NCBI RefSeq assembly: GCF_019097595.1
Contig: NC_080716.1
Span: 8,554,640 to 8,618,639 of the forward strand
DNA length: 64,000 bases
Direction of reading: 5' to 3'
From: Hemibagrus wyckioides
Taxonomy: Eukaryota; Chordata; Actinopteri; Siluriformes; Bagridae
Position numbers and translations under genes: made by a program. Within the stretch, counting starts at the first letter, position 1. Each line of letters begins with the position of its first letter. This document shows positions 23,475 through 35,515 of the stretch, piece after piece. Below the pieces are notes generated by a model. That model worked only from the letters and a program-made list of their open reading frames with translations, was not told the DNA's origin and did no database searches.

Positions 23475-24560
23475 GCTGCTGTTAGATTTCGGAAGGTCTG
23501 GAGAAAGTGCAGGCCACTCCATTTGAGGTACCCCAGCCTCCAGCAGCTGTTCCCTAATGATGCGACCTCGTTGAGCCGGAGGATTGTCGTCCATGATGAA
23601 GAAATTAGGCCTGTGTTGTTCATGCAGGGGCACAATAACTGGATTAATGATGTTATTCAGGTAGTATTGGCTTGTCACTGTACCATTCACAAGATGTAGG
23701 GCAGTTCTGTATTGAGTAGACACACCTGCCCAGACTGTAACACCACCACAACAGTGGCTGATGCATAGCGCTCTCCTAGGCGTCTCCAACATCGTTGGCG
23801 GCCATCATTTCTGCTCAACGTGAATCGACTTTCATCGGAGAACAGCACTGAGGCCCACTGGTCCCTCGTCCAGCGTAAATGCTCCCTGGCCCGCCGCCTG
23901 TGCCTGGTGGTGTGGTCAGGTACCCTTTGCACGTCGTCTAGCACACAGAACACATTGATGTAGCGGTTTCAAATGGTCTGACATGACACTTGGGTGCCTC
24001 TCATCTCCCTTTAATGTGCCCGGAGCAGAGTGGCATACCTCATCCGATACCGCAGGGCACTGTTCACAATGAAGCGGTCATCAACGGGATGTGGCCAAGG
24101 GCGTCCACTTCTATGCCTTTCTGTGACTCTTCCAGTCTCTCTGTATCTCTTTCGCAACCTGCTGATGACACTCTGTGACACTGTAAGCTCAGTGGCCACT
24201 TCCCTCTGAGAACATCCTGTCTGAAGCCTCTGGTGAGGTACTGTTGATCAATTGTTAGGTATGGTCTTGGTGTCTCATGATGTCAAAATGTGAACAGCAT
24301 GATGAAGAGGACTGTTTAAATACCAATTCTAATTGAACCAGAAAATGTATTGTCGATTCATGGATCAAACACCAGTTGTGAATTTTGCCATTAAGCATCT
24401 TGTTAGAAAACAGCAAGTTATGCAAAAAGTACTGAAACACTGAACAGTTGGACATGTGCATTCAAAAGTGTAGAGAAGGTCAAATTAAGTTCACCTGTAA
24501 AGGTTATAGTGCATTTTAGGTGCATCCTGAAATTTCACCCAAAGCCGAATATCCTTAACT
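23475..24560 (-). mobile_element. Tc1-like transposase relic with N-terminus, cassette B
   Basis: It keeps the helix-turn-helix part (TVSQSVISRLRKRYRETGR, 24199-24011) missing from cassettes A and C1, followed in other frames by SVLFSDESRFTLS and FFIMDDNPPAQRG. It is fused to the L2 fragment at about 23475, with the catalytic Glu lost. Confidence 0.8.
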
Positions 24561-26180
24561 TTTTTTATTTATATTATTAAATCTATACTTAATAATATAA
24601 ATATTGGTAGTTTTTCGTTTATAGATTTCTATACTTTGTTAGTATTTTATAATAATTCATCACTTATGTATATTGTTATGGTGTGTGTCAGACAATATTT
24701 CTAACAGTAGGTCATATTTTGCAGATAATTAAATAATTGAAGTCAACTAACTACACGGACTTAGAACTTGACTCATTTTGACAGCAGGACTGTTTCTGTA
24801 GAATAACAGTTGCCATTTCTAAACAGAATGCAATATTTAATCCTTGTCTGAGGTGGGATTCGAGCCGGATCAGTGTGGATGGGAGGGGACTTGAATTTTT
24901 CTGATTTGTTTGTAAAAACGCACATTTTCTTCTCTTTTTTCTCTTTTTCTCTCTTTCCCCTTCTTCCCCATTTTTTCCTTTCTTCCCCACCGAAACAGAC
25001 TATTGTTCCCCAGCTTTTCTAAAGAGCTTCTGGTAAAAGTCTGCTTTTCTTGAAGCATTAAACAATACATGAGTAATAATTAGAGCTTAGAAACATTAGG
25101 CAATTACAAAGACTTTAAAACATTTGCATTGCTTAAATATGAAAGTTTACTATGCAAAGGTTTGTACCTTTTGTTCGGGGAAAAGTAACTAAGTCTTTTT
25201 CGCCTCTTCTCCTTCAGTAACTCTTTCTCCCTGATAAACAAAGTATAATTACTACACAGTATAAATATAAATACTTCCTGTATGGGGCATGTTATACACA
25301 ATGCTCTCATGTAAATCAGTTCATCCTCTAACTGTATGAAACTATGACACAGAAATGTTTACCTATTATGGACATAAACAACAGAACAGGGCTGACTTTA
25401 ACATTAAAAAAAGAAATCTGTAAGAAGCTTGTAATTTCTCAGACACTCATGATCCCCATGTTTCTCTCAGCAATGTATGACAAGCAGACTCTGGATGCTA
25501 GTTTAATGTTAATTATATTAATGTCTTTATGAAAACCGCTGAAATGACGAGCAGCCAGAAAATGAGTAAGTAAATGAACAAAAATGAACCTGGCATACAA
25601 CCGATTAGATTTTCTTCATTTTCAGCCCAAAAACTCAACTCTCTCAGTAACTAGTGAGAGCATATTAACAGCAGTAATCACACAGTGACACCTAGTGGTC
25701 AATCCAGGAAGCATTTTCCATTGCGATAATAATATTTAGTTCAGGATACCACAAAACCGACATGGACAATGTTCATAAGATAAATGCTTGAAGGTGCTGC
25801 AGACAGAAGCTGAAAAATAAAATAAAATAAATAAATTGTGTATCATGTAACTTTCCAGAAGAAGTTTGTAAAAGCAATCACTCACACTGATACAGCTCTT
25901 TAACTGTAAACTAAACTGCACACGATCCCTCTGAACATCAACTACTCAAAGAAATAAGTAACTAAACAAAATTAAAAAAAGTTTAAAAAAATACAAATTC
26001 ATCCTTTATTAATAAAAAAGTATTATTAATAATCAAAAATGTCAATAGTGGTAGTGTTTAAGACATTGTATATTATTTCCTAATTATGTAATAAATATCA
26101 ATAATAATGAAGTTTATCTGTGTCAATTAATTTAGTCAAAACTTTATATGAGATTTTAATTGTGAATCATGATTTTGTTT
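24561..26180. other. Non-coding flank, block B
   Basis: Holds the inverted purine-rich flank repeat (about 24690-25025) and AT-rich sequence matching 56.3-57.4 kb. No gene is recognised. Confidence 0.5.
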
Positions 26181-26835
26181 CTGGCCCACGAGAGGGACAC
26201 CAGGAAGAGGAAAGAAGAAAGTCCTGGTCAACAAAGCAGGTATGAATATTAATATCATGTCATGATGTCAGCAATGTACCTGGAGATCTGTTGATATTAA
26301 ATTAATGAGGAATTGATATGAAACATTATATCTGTGTCAATGAGTACAATCTAAACATTACACCACATGTAAAATGCAAATTCTTTTCAGAAGTAGATGA
26401 GGCTGAAAACTTGGTTCAGGCTGAAGCTGAGTCGAAGCTGTAGAACCAGAGAACAGCACATCTGCTGTGGAAAGCACCAGCTGTGAAAAGGAGAAGAAGA
26501 AATGGACCAAAGGGACACGAGGCAGAAGAAAGAAGAAAGTCCGGGTCATCAAAGCAGGTATTAATATCATGTCATGATTGTCGGTAATGTACCTGGAGAT
26601 CTGCTGATATTAAATTAATGAGAATTGAAGTGCAACATTTTATCTGTGTCAGTGAATACAATCTAAACATTACACCACATTTTAAAATGCGCTAATTTTT
26701 TAGAAGTGGATGAGGCTGAAAACATGGTTCAGGAAGAAAGCTGAGGCTGAAGCTGTAGAAAGCAAGCCAGGCGATGCTCAACCAGAGAGCAAGAAAATCA
26801 AAGGAAATTACCTGTCAACCAGGAAACAGCTTTTA
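26181..26835 (+). pseudogene. Lysine/glutamate-rich gene fragment, uninterrupted (block B)
   Basis: Three exon-like units lie at about 26181-26239, 26391-26557 and 26704-26835. The first two end in KKKV.V.KAG before a GTAT donor, and the second and third begin EVDEAEN. Block B has an extra exon-plus-intron unit (about 165 + 146 bp) relative to A and C, a tandem duplication or a loss in the others. Small frameshifts occur in the second (a TAG after ESKL) and third units. The LINE is absent: GAATATT occurs once at 26244-26250. Gene identity unknown. Confidence 0.4.
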
Positions 26836-28566
26836 TATTAAACATCTGAAGATAAATTCTTAAAAAATAGACTTATTTTGTTGTTGTTACTGCTAATAAA
26901 AAAAAAAAAAAACTGTTAAATTTCACTCAGCTCTAATAATGGCTCTCAGTTCCTCTGGAGTTACTGCACAGCTTCTTTATATCCCTACTGCTCATAGATC
27001 ACTTCTTAAACAGTGAATTCCTAAAGATTAATAAAAGTAAAAAGCGATCATTTTAAATAAGAACAGCTTAACTAAAACTGTGAAAATTGTAGGTGATTCA
27101 CAGTGAATCTCTTATGATAATAATCCATCCGGTTGTCCCACACATTCATCTCATCAACGTCAGGATCAGACTTTACTGTCTAAGTACTGTCTTACATGTC
27201 TTTCCAATGAAACTAACACACACACACACACACACACATTATAATACTTCTTCTTCTTAATACTCTATTCAATAAACTTTCCATGAAAGGAGTGATCTAT
27301 TTCGGCACATGCACTTTTATAGCAGCTTTATATAATACAAGGTCCTCTGAAGGTATTCTGAATTGTTCATTTCAACATCTCTTTTCTGTTGTTTTATCAA
27401 GCAGATTGGAACTGCAACAATAGTAAATCAAGAATGAGGCAGAAGTAAAGAATGTCACTTTTATTTCTTTGTGGTTATTGGTCAGAAGGATACTGTTGAA
27501 ATGTGTCTAACAGACAGTTATACAGGGATAAATCTGCATTATGCAGTCTGTAGACCTAAGACAAGATAAAGAGTACATAATTGTCTATGGAAAGAGAACA
27601 AGCTATTTAACTTACATGGCTGTAGTGAAGACAGGAGAGGATGGGAACAGAAAGAGACTTCCTATGACACTGACTTGTGTTTACTACTGACTCAAAAATC
27701 ATGAGCAGTACACTGACCCTTTCTCTGGTCAGCATGATACCTCATGTAGAAAGGTGGGGAACAGAGCAGAGGGAAGGTTGAAGGCCTTATCCTATTATTT
27801 ACATTACTAGGAATACCAATTAATGATAATTACCTCATGTTTTTTTATTTATACCACACCCCAGTAACTGTATAGTGTATTGTAAGACCTTCATCTTGTT
27901 TTATCACTTCAATGTAGAGCTCCATTCTTTTCTGCCATTGTGTTCATGCTTGTGTTTTTAGATTAAATAATATATTATATAATACATAAATACATTATAT
28001 AATATAAAATGCTAATGTTTACATTTTAGTGAACCATTTAAAGATTGTGGAAATTCTTTAAAAGGATCTGTATATAAGTGAAAAATTCATTTTGTGTTGC
28101 TTTCTAAAGGAAAAATATACAGACATACTGATGACTAAAAATACTCAGAATGAGACTGAAATAGGAACAAATATAAAAATGTATTAAAATAAAGCATATA
28201 AGCACTATACAGATATAAGTTTATTTACAATCAATTCTATTTATCTATTTATGAACTATAGGGTATTTATGGGAATGAGGGAGTGGGACAGGAATAGAGG
28301 GATAGATTAATAAGGGATGATTATTAAGGGATAAGGGATCTTAAGATAGGGTTAAGCCCTTCTTCAGTCCTGGGGTTCACTGTACAACCCGTAGGAAAAA
28401 AAAGAGATTTTAAAAATATTACATTAATCTAAAATAGAAATAAAATTAATTCATACTCACATATGGAGAGCCTGAGCAATGTAGGAAAAAGAAGTGAGAG
28501 AAAAGAAGAAATATGAAATGAAACAGAGGAAGAAAAAGATGAAGAGGGCAAAGGGAAAGACATTGC
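26836..28566. other. 3' flank of copy B
   Basis: Inverted equivalent of 9903-12104, including AATAAA-type signals in reverse. The segment of about 460 bp is missing at about 27608. No gene is recognised. Confidence 0.5.
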
Positions 28567-31500
28567 TCAGAGCTTCTCCAAAATGTTCATCATCTGCTGG
28601 ACGTGTTCTGCTGGACGAGAATCTGAACTATGGAGGCTAAGGCTGCTGGGTTGCTGTAGAGCTCCAGAGGCTGAGTGAACAGTACTTCAAAAAGCTGTGT
28701 AAGGTGATCCTATTGACAAATGACACACAGATTCAACATAGTGTCACTGAGTTTAAGGTACAATTCTGAGAATTTGTGTATCGTGGCATCCAGAAGATAT
28801 TGGAACACTTACAATAAGCACTTTGAAGTACAGCTCTGCTACTGCAGGCTCCCACACCGTCTATATCCCACATGCTGATGAGCTGAAGCAGGCGCTCCAA
28901 GAATCCTCCCTTAAACTTTAGAAAAGAAAGACAACAGACTTCATTAATGCCATGTTTTATCAGGATTAAAAAATAAGGGAAATCAAAATGAGGTAAAATA
29001 GACCATGTTCTGAAACTTAAATCTCCTGATGAGACACTTACTAGCTGAGGTGTTGAGCCATTTTTAAAGAAGCCGAAGAGAATCAGCTCAAAAAAAATAT
29101 CCAGGAAGTTGTAGTGGTAGACCTGCACAGAGGAGTAAAGGTACAAAAAGAAATTAGCTTCACATATTGACGTTCAGTTTTCTATATTATCAAAATCTTT
29201 TCTGTTTAAACATCTGTCATTTCACACAGGCGTTTATTAGCTTACATCGGGCCCGGAGAGCTCTGCTTTAATCGAATCCTGATATGAAGGCGTCCTCAGG
29301 AATCGAATCAGGGCCTCGTATGCCAACTGCACACCAACTACATCCTGTTCAAACAAACAAGAAAATCTCTGTAACTCACTTTGGCTATGACTGAGTAACT
29401 GAAAGGATGTTCATCACAAAAATCAAACAGTCTTTCATCATTCTAAAGTCACCTGGTTGCTAGCTGCTGCCAGTCGCATAACAATCCTTTTTCCCACCAC
29501 GAACAAGAAGTCCTGGATGTGGATGCTGGCAAGCAAAGTCTGAATATAAGACAGCACACAATATACGTTAAAGCAGAGTGGACTTTACCTGCGCAATAAC
29601 AGCAGCTGAAGAAAGGTTTTACTCACAGCGAACGCCTCACGGACAGCGGGCACCTTCAGGCCGAAGTCAGTCACCCCTCTTTCTAAGAGATGGCAGCTAA
29701 GGAAGAAGAGATGTAAATGCTTAGTGTGTGTTAAACATACAATACACTGTTACATCAATAAACAGTGAATAGGATCGTACCAAATAAAGGGCACCTCCAT
29801 CTCCACCTCCTCCTCATTCTCCTGCAAGCCGAATTAAATCATTAAAACTCACACAGTAAATTTTACAGCATCCGAATCAGGGGAATAGCAACATATGTAG
29901 ATACACATCAGATCTGAAACTCGGAATTACCTCAGAGTCGTTCTGGTCATACTCCCAGGTGGAGGTGTACAGCTGCCCATCTCCAGCCACATACAGGTAA
30001 TCGCAGGTTACCGTTTTAACGGTTTTGTGCTGAATAAAAAAATATATTGTCACTGCAGACAAATAAAAGTACATCTGACAAAATTCCAAAAGTTACTAAC
30101 TACAATATACACTTCATGACAGTGCAATAAATTTACCGTGTTATAATGTGGCACGATGAAAGATGTCTCCACTCGGTTACAGGAGATGAACTCTGTAACC
30201 CTCCCAGATTCAGACTTAAAAGAACAATTTAAAGTGAACACAATTAGTCACTGCAATTAGCAAAAGTTTCCTAATGCCACAACGAATAATCCCTTACCTG
30301 TATGCCAGAGAAACAATCCTCTATGGTGGTGTGATAAGGGAATCCCTGCAAATGACAAATAGATGGAACTCAAGATCTATTTCACAAACGTGAGCATCTA
30401 ATAATCATCAAGGTCAATTCTCTTCCTCAGAATAATCAAGTCTGTGATTACCAGGTGAGTCAAGCAGTGTGTCGTGGTGGTTTTAAACCAACACAGACGA
30501 CTCTGTGGGCCCCTTATCATCCCCAAGAAGTAGGACTTTATGTCCACTGACTGGAAATAGAGAAACAAAACTAGACATCAGAACTTGTAAAGAAGTGTGT
30601 TTGTGTGTTTGTATCTCAGTTGCTGCACTGCAGAATACCTTAAACTGGGAGATGGAGGGGTCTGAAGAGAGGAACTGTATGTTTCGGTGGGCGCTGATCA
30701 GCTCACCAGCATCGAGTGGCTGTGTAAAGAAAAGCAGGAAGATCGTGAATGCTTCTGATCATAGCAGCTTCATACTAATATTCTATAGCTTTCCTTAAAG
30801 CTCTGGTTACCAGAAAAACAGGTGAAGGGTCTTGGTCTTCTTCAGTAGGCAGCAGCTGAACAGTTGGCTCAACAACCTTAAAACACACAAACAAAATTAG
30901 TCACCGCAATTACCATAATTTTACAATGCCACAATGAATAGTCCCTTACCTGAATGCCAGTGAATCTCCCCTCATAGCTGGTATAATAAGGGAATCCCTG
31001 CAAATGACAATTAGATGAAATTCAAGATCCACATTTCAACATAATGCTAAAAACCATGTCAATTTAAAAATGTCCATTCCCTTCACCAGAGTAATAAAGA
31101 CTGTGATTACCTCGAGAGTCAAGCAGCATGTCTCTGCGGTGTCAAAGCAGTAGAGCCGACTCTCTGGACCCCTTATCATTCCAACAATGTTTCTTCTAAT
31201 GTCCACTGGCTAGAAATAGAGAAACAAAAGTAAACATTAGAACTTGTAAAGAAGGGTGTTTGTGTGTTTGTATCTCAGCTGCAGCACTGTAGAATACCCC
31301 AGACTGGGAGAGGGAGGAGTCTGCAGACACGCACTGGACATCGCGGCAGGCGTTGTTCGGCTCATCAGCATTGAGCGGCTGTGAAATGGAGAGCATGAAG
31401 ATCATAAGTGCTTCTTATCAAATCAGATTCATACTAACATTCTTTACAGTAAACACAACCTTGTAAAATCTATTGATTGGTTTTAGTAAATAAATGAATG

Positions 31501-31585
31501 ATTTGTTTACCAGGATGACAGCTGAAGGTTCGTCCTGAGGTTCGGGGGGCAGCAGCTGTAGGATTGGCTCAACGACCTTAACGTG

Positions 31586-31616
<31 letters not shown>

Positions 31617-32925
31617 AGACAAAAGTGACCTACAGGTTTCAAATGAAGTTAAATATTACTATTTATCAGACACATACCTGGAGGACAGAGGGAGTACCTA
31701 CTGATTCCCCCAGCACATCCACAGGCTCTGTAATAAAATCACTTTTATGGGACTCAGAATTCTGACTCTTCAATTACACAACATCAAACTTTCCTATTAA
31801 TGCTTAATAACCTGTCAAGTTTGATAATTAGTTAACTTGTGAAGAAACAGACAAATTGTAGCAGTCAGATTGTGTAAATTCACTGTACATGTGAACTGAT
31901 TAAACTCTCTAAAACCTCCTGCCCCTGTCCACCACCCAAATCTATACAAATATTATACTGTGTAATTATTAAAACTTCATCAAGCTAACTAGCTTCATAC
32001 TCACTATGATATTGTGTAAATAAAATGATTAGTGAAGTTCTCTAGGTAGATAACATACACCTGTAACCAAGCCCTTTAGGAGAGCTGATTAATCAGTAGT
32101 CTAAACATGATTTAGTGTAAAACCAGTAGTCAGGGTTGTTAAAAGTCACTTTTTAATGGGGATGAATATTATATTGTAGAAATAAATGAAATTCTCGTTG
32201 TTCAAGCTCATCAACTCGGTTCAGGATTTTAGTGTCTTTAAACCAACAGCCAAGTTCGCTAGCAGCTTAACTAACATTAGGCTAAACATTATATTTATAT
32301 TATATTTACCAATTAATTGTGTAAATATTACAACAAATAAACAGGTTCTCTAGAGCTTGAGAATATGATAAGTTGTAGATATGATTAGTCCAACTATTAC
32401 AGTGTCATTTAAATCGCTAAAAATCGGCTAAAGTCTGTTAGCGCGCTAGCTGGAGAATCACAAGGCTAAGCATGATTTAGTGTAAAACCAGTAACCAGGG
32501 CTGTTAAAAGTGACCTACTAACAGGGTAAATTATTCATTGTAGAAATAAAATACATTCTTGAACCAAGCTTAAGGACTTTATTGTGTAATTTAAACCAGT
32601 AGCCAAGTTCGCTAGCACGATAACTAGCATGAGGCTAATTGTTAGCAGTAGATGAGGTCGCTTGTTAGCTACATAACATTAGACTGTAACACTGTACCTT
32701 CTACTGGATTCATTGTAAAATCAGTGAGACATTAAAGTCACGAGGTAGGATAAAGCTCCTCCTACCTTGAGGAAGCTCAGTGTGGTCAGGAGGAGCTCTT
32801 TCTGTCCGGAGGCTGCGGTAAATGAAGTATCCCGCAACGGCAGACAGAGTGACCAGACCCGCAGCACAGGCGATCTCACCCAGAGTCCAGTTCTTCAGTC
32901 CCTGAAGAAATCCTCGGATAGACAT
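28567..32925 (-). pseudogene. Mitoguardin-like copy B, frameshifted at the 3' end
   Basis: All 19 exons and splice sites are present. From the start: 32925-32766, 31727-31678, 31576-31511, 31378-31298, 31209-31111, 30997-30950, 30876-30811, 30719-30639, 30550-30452, 30345-30298, 30214-30137, 30029-29931, 29821-29781, 29696-29627, 29539-29453, 29344-29246, 29122-29042, 28915-28813, 28709-28567. Exon 18 is 103 nt instead of 99 (an extra G after ATAGAC, plus three bases after CCTGCAG), and exon 19 is 143 instead of 141. The shift changes 17 residues after WDID and creates a TGA across the exon 18/19 junction. About 60 C-terminal residues are lost; the other exons keep frame. Missense differences include NIVGM for DIAGM in exon 5. 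It may be a pseudogene, a truncated protein, or an assembly error. Confidence 0.75.
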
Positions 32926-33185
32926 GGTGTGGTCAGAAGTCCTTCGTTGAAAGTCGCTGGTTGTAGAGTTGACTTGTAGAGTTGTAGATCTGTAGAGTTG
33001 TGGTGATGGAGACGATGTTTATCTGTTGCCACGCAGAAACTCAATGCAGGTTTTGACTCGAAACTACTCGATGAACGCGTCATCACCATGGAGACAGTTT
33101 AAATACAAATAAACAACTCTACAGCAGCGATGACGCAGATGACGTCAAAGATGAAGAGCTGCGACCCCACGTGCGGATTGGGGTC
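32926..33185 (-). promoter_or_regulatory. Promoter/5' UTR region of copy B
   Basis: CACGTG (33168-33173) and TGACGTCA (33140-33147) are kept in the same order as in A and C. The upstream ATG at 33089-33087 opens a 64-codon frame that overlaps the main start out of frame. Confidence 0.55.
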
Positions 33186-33208
33186 ACGGAGATGATGATG
33201 ATGATGTT

Positions 33209-33209
33209 G

Positions 33210-33257
<48 letters not shown>
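33209..33257 (-). repeat. (ATT)n microsatellite at block B edge
   Basis: About 16 units. Homology to the A and C upstream regions ends just beyond it (about 33275), so this repeat coincides with a duplication breakpoint. Confidence 0.9.
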
Positions 33258-33275
33258 GGTTGTTGTTATCGTTAT

Positions 33276-33989
33276 TAATGACTGTAATAAAAATGACTAT
33301 TATGGTGTTCTTATTGTTAACACATACACTTTAATGCACTAATTTACTTTAATTACACTTATATATTAATATATACTTAATCCTTTAACAATTCACTTAC
33401 TTAATAATAAACTTTACTTCTTTATTAGTTTATTTATTTTTTAATCTATTGGTTTCTATGTTTAAATGTTTACAACTTTAAATAAATATATTTCATTAGA
33501 CAAATAATCTCCTTGTTTTTAATGATATTGATTAGTTTTGAAAACAGAATGTAAATGTAGATCTGTAGATACACATAGTTTTGTTAAAGGGTGAGTTTGA
33601 ACGAGAAAAGAATAGATGAAGCTGAAAGTTGAGGTTATTTAATGCTTTGTGTCAAAACAATGAAAGGTGATATACAATTTAGTCCACATAGACTGTTGTT
33701 GCTCTAACTGTGTGAAGAGCTTTGTAAATGTGAACACAGTACTCATAAATGCGTCACTAAAAAATTCAACAATCCTTTTTCTCCATTTCTCATTCTTTAT
33801 TCGGCCCACAGTGAGGAAATTTGCATAGTTGCAGCGGTAAAGGTATAGCAGCTAAAGAAAAGGATAATATCAAGACAAGGTGACTTTTATAAATTGTAAC
33901 TGATATTATAGATTTAAAAAGACAAACAGATAAATATATAAATATAAAATTTAAATATACAGAAGATAATAATAATAATAATAATAATA
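33276..33989. other. Unassigned AT-rich spacer
   Basis: Single-copy in this window. No gene, repeat family or RNA is recognised apart from a short (AAT)n at about 33967-33991. Confidence 0.4.
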
Positions 33990-35110
33990 ATATGGACTAG
34001 TAAAAGTACCTGAGTGATCTTTTGGTTGTTTATGATCTGCCACACCTACTCCGATCCAAGGTTGCTGTTTATTTGGTAATACCTCAAGCCCCACAGTTAT
34101 GGAACAGCCTAACAAATAGTGTTCGGGATTCAGACACAGTCTCAATGTTTAAGTCTAGGCTAAAGACACATTTGTTTAGTGAAGCTTTCAATGTATAGTT
34201 TTTCTTAGGTAAAGGAGCAGATCTGGAAGATTCATGGTCATAGAGTGTTTGGTGTACTGGGATGTTTGGATGCTGTCATCTTACCACCCTCACAAGTCGC
34301 TCAGGTTTGCTGACTGTGAAGTGGTTGGATGCTTTATGTCCCAGGAAGCCTTCATGTCTGTCAACTTCTGGCTCTCCCTTTTAGTTATGCTGTCTTGGCT
34401 AGTCTTGCCGGAGTCCCTGCCTGCACTTTACACTTAATCTACATTGTCTTTAAACATCACACGATCACAAGCATACCTAATATATTTCTCTCTCCCTCTG
34501 TCTTTCTCCATCGAGGTCTATGTCCCACTCCAGAGCTCCCAGTGTTCTGAGTTTACAGTGTGATCACTGGCTCTACCCCTGGTCGGAGTCTCAGTGCTTG
34601 GTGGTGCTCACTGATGCTGTGAATGGATCTGTGTGGACAGCCTGTGACTAGGAGACAGCTGTGGACAGAGCCACTTGGGGACTTTCACACTGTCACGGAT
34701 GTGCCGTTAGATCTGTCAGCTTGCGACAGCAAGGAATTAATGTCTATAATGGGCTCAGTTACTACACTAACCTAATAGCTCCCCATGAGCTCTTGTTTGC
34801 TGTTGTAGAAAGGACATTAATCAGTTACAGTTACATTATTTACTTTCCAGTTTCACCCAAATGAGGATGGGATCCGTTCTGAGCCCGGTTCCTCTCAAGG
34901 TTTCTTCCTCATATCATCACACGTAGTTTTTCCTTGGCACCATAGCCACAGGCTTGCTCATTAGGGATAAAATAGAGATAAAATAGTAAGTTTAAACTTG
35001 TAAATATATGTATTTTTTCTTTCTCTGTTTCTCTACTTCTTTAAAGCTGCTTTGAGACAACGCCCATTGTTAAAAACACTATACAAATAAAATGAATTGG
35101 ATTGAATTAG
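33990..35110 (+). mobile_element. CR1/Rex-like LINE 3' end
   Basis: A decayed C-terminal coding remnant (PQAPQLWNSL in one frame, FKSRLKTHLFSEAF further on, ending near 34190) is followed by a long 3' UTR with CCGGTTCCTCTCAAGGTTTC and AAGCTGCTTTGAGACAA, ending ACAAATAAAATGAATTGGAT. This 3' architecture is common to Rex/CR1-type LINEs of fish. The frames 34234-34864 lie in the UTR and are not genes. Confidence 0.65.
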
Positions 35111-35137
35111 TAATAATAATAATAATGAATTGTAATC

Positions 35138-35400
35138 TTATATAGTAGAAATCCCAATGATGTGTTGTCCAGGTTGTGGAAGGGTCTGCTGGTAGCAGTG
35201 CTGGTTGTACAGTCTCACAGCAGCAGGGAGGTAAGACCTACGGTACTGCTCTCTCACACACTTGGGGTGAAGTAGTCTGCCACTTCTGGAGCTGCCCAGA
35301 GTCTCATGCATGAGGTGAGAGTCGTTCTCCAACATACATGATAGCTTGGCTATCATCCTCCTTTCTTCCACTGGATTGAGATTGCATCGAAGGACAGATC
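35138..35400 (-). mobile_element. L2-like LINE C-terminal fragment
   Basis: Minus-strand frame with AKLSCMLENDSHLMHETL and YRRSYLPAAVRLYNQHC, a typical C-terminal end of fish LINE ORF2 proteins. Heavily truncated. Confidence 0.6.
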
Positions 35401-35515
35401 TTTATCTTTACGATTTTATCCACTCTCTTCCTGTGTGCAGCAGAGATGCCACTGCCCCAGCAGAAAAAAAAATAAAATGCCAGATGCTACCACAGAGTCA
35501 GTGTAAGGTTTTATA

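Larger units (their letters stand above)
18537..33275 (-). repeat. Segmental duplication block B (inverted)
   Basis: The reverse complement of this block matches about 45.93-64.00 kb. In order it carries the PTPRE pseudogene, a Tc1 element, the cassette, the lysine-rich exons and the mitoguardin-like gene. It lacks the 3-kb LINE insertion and a segment of about 460 bp that blocks A and C share. Homology stops near 33.27 kb, just past an (AAT)n microsatellite. The other end is undefined because the matching copy reaches the window edge. Confidence 0.9.

Noticed and set aside
34234..34864. Several frames of 67-73 codons
   Set aside because: They lie in the 3' UTR of a CR1/Rex-like LINE.
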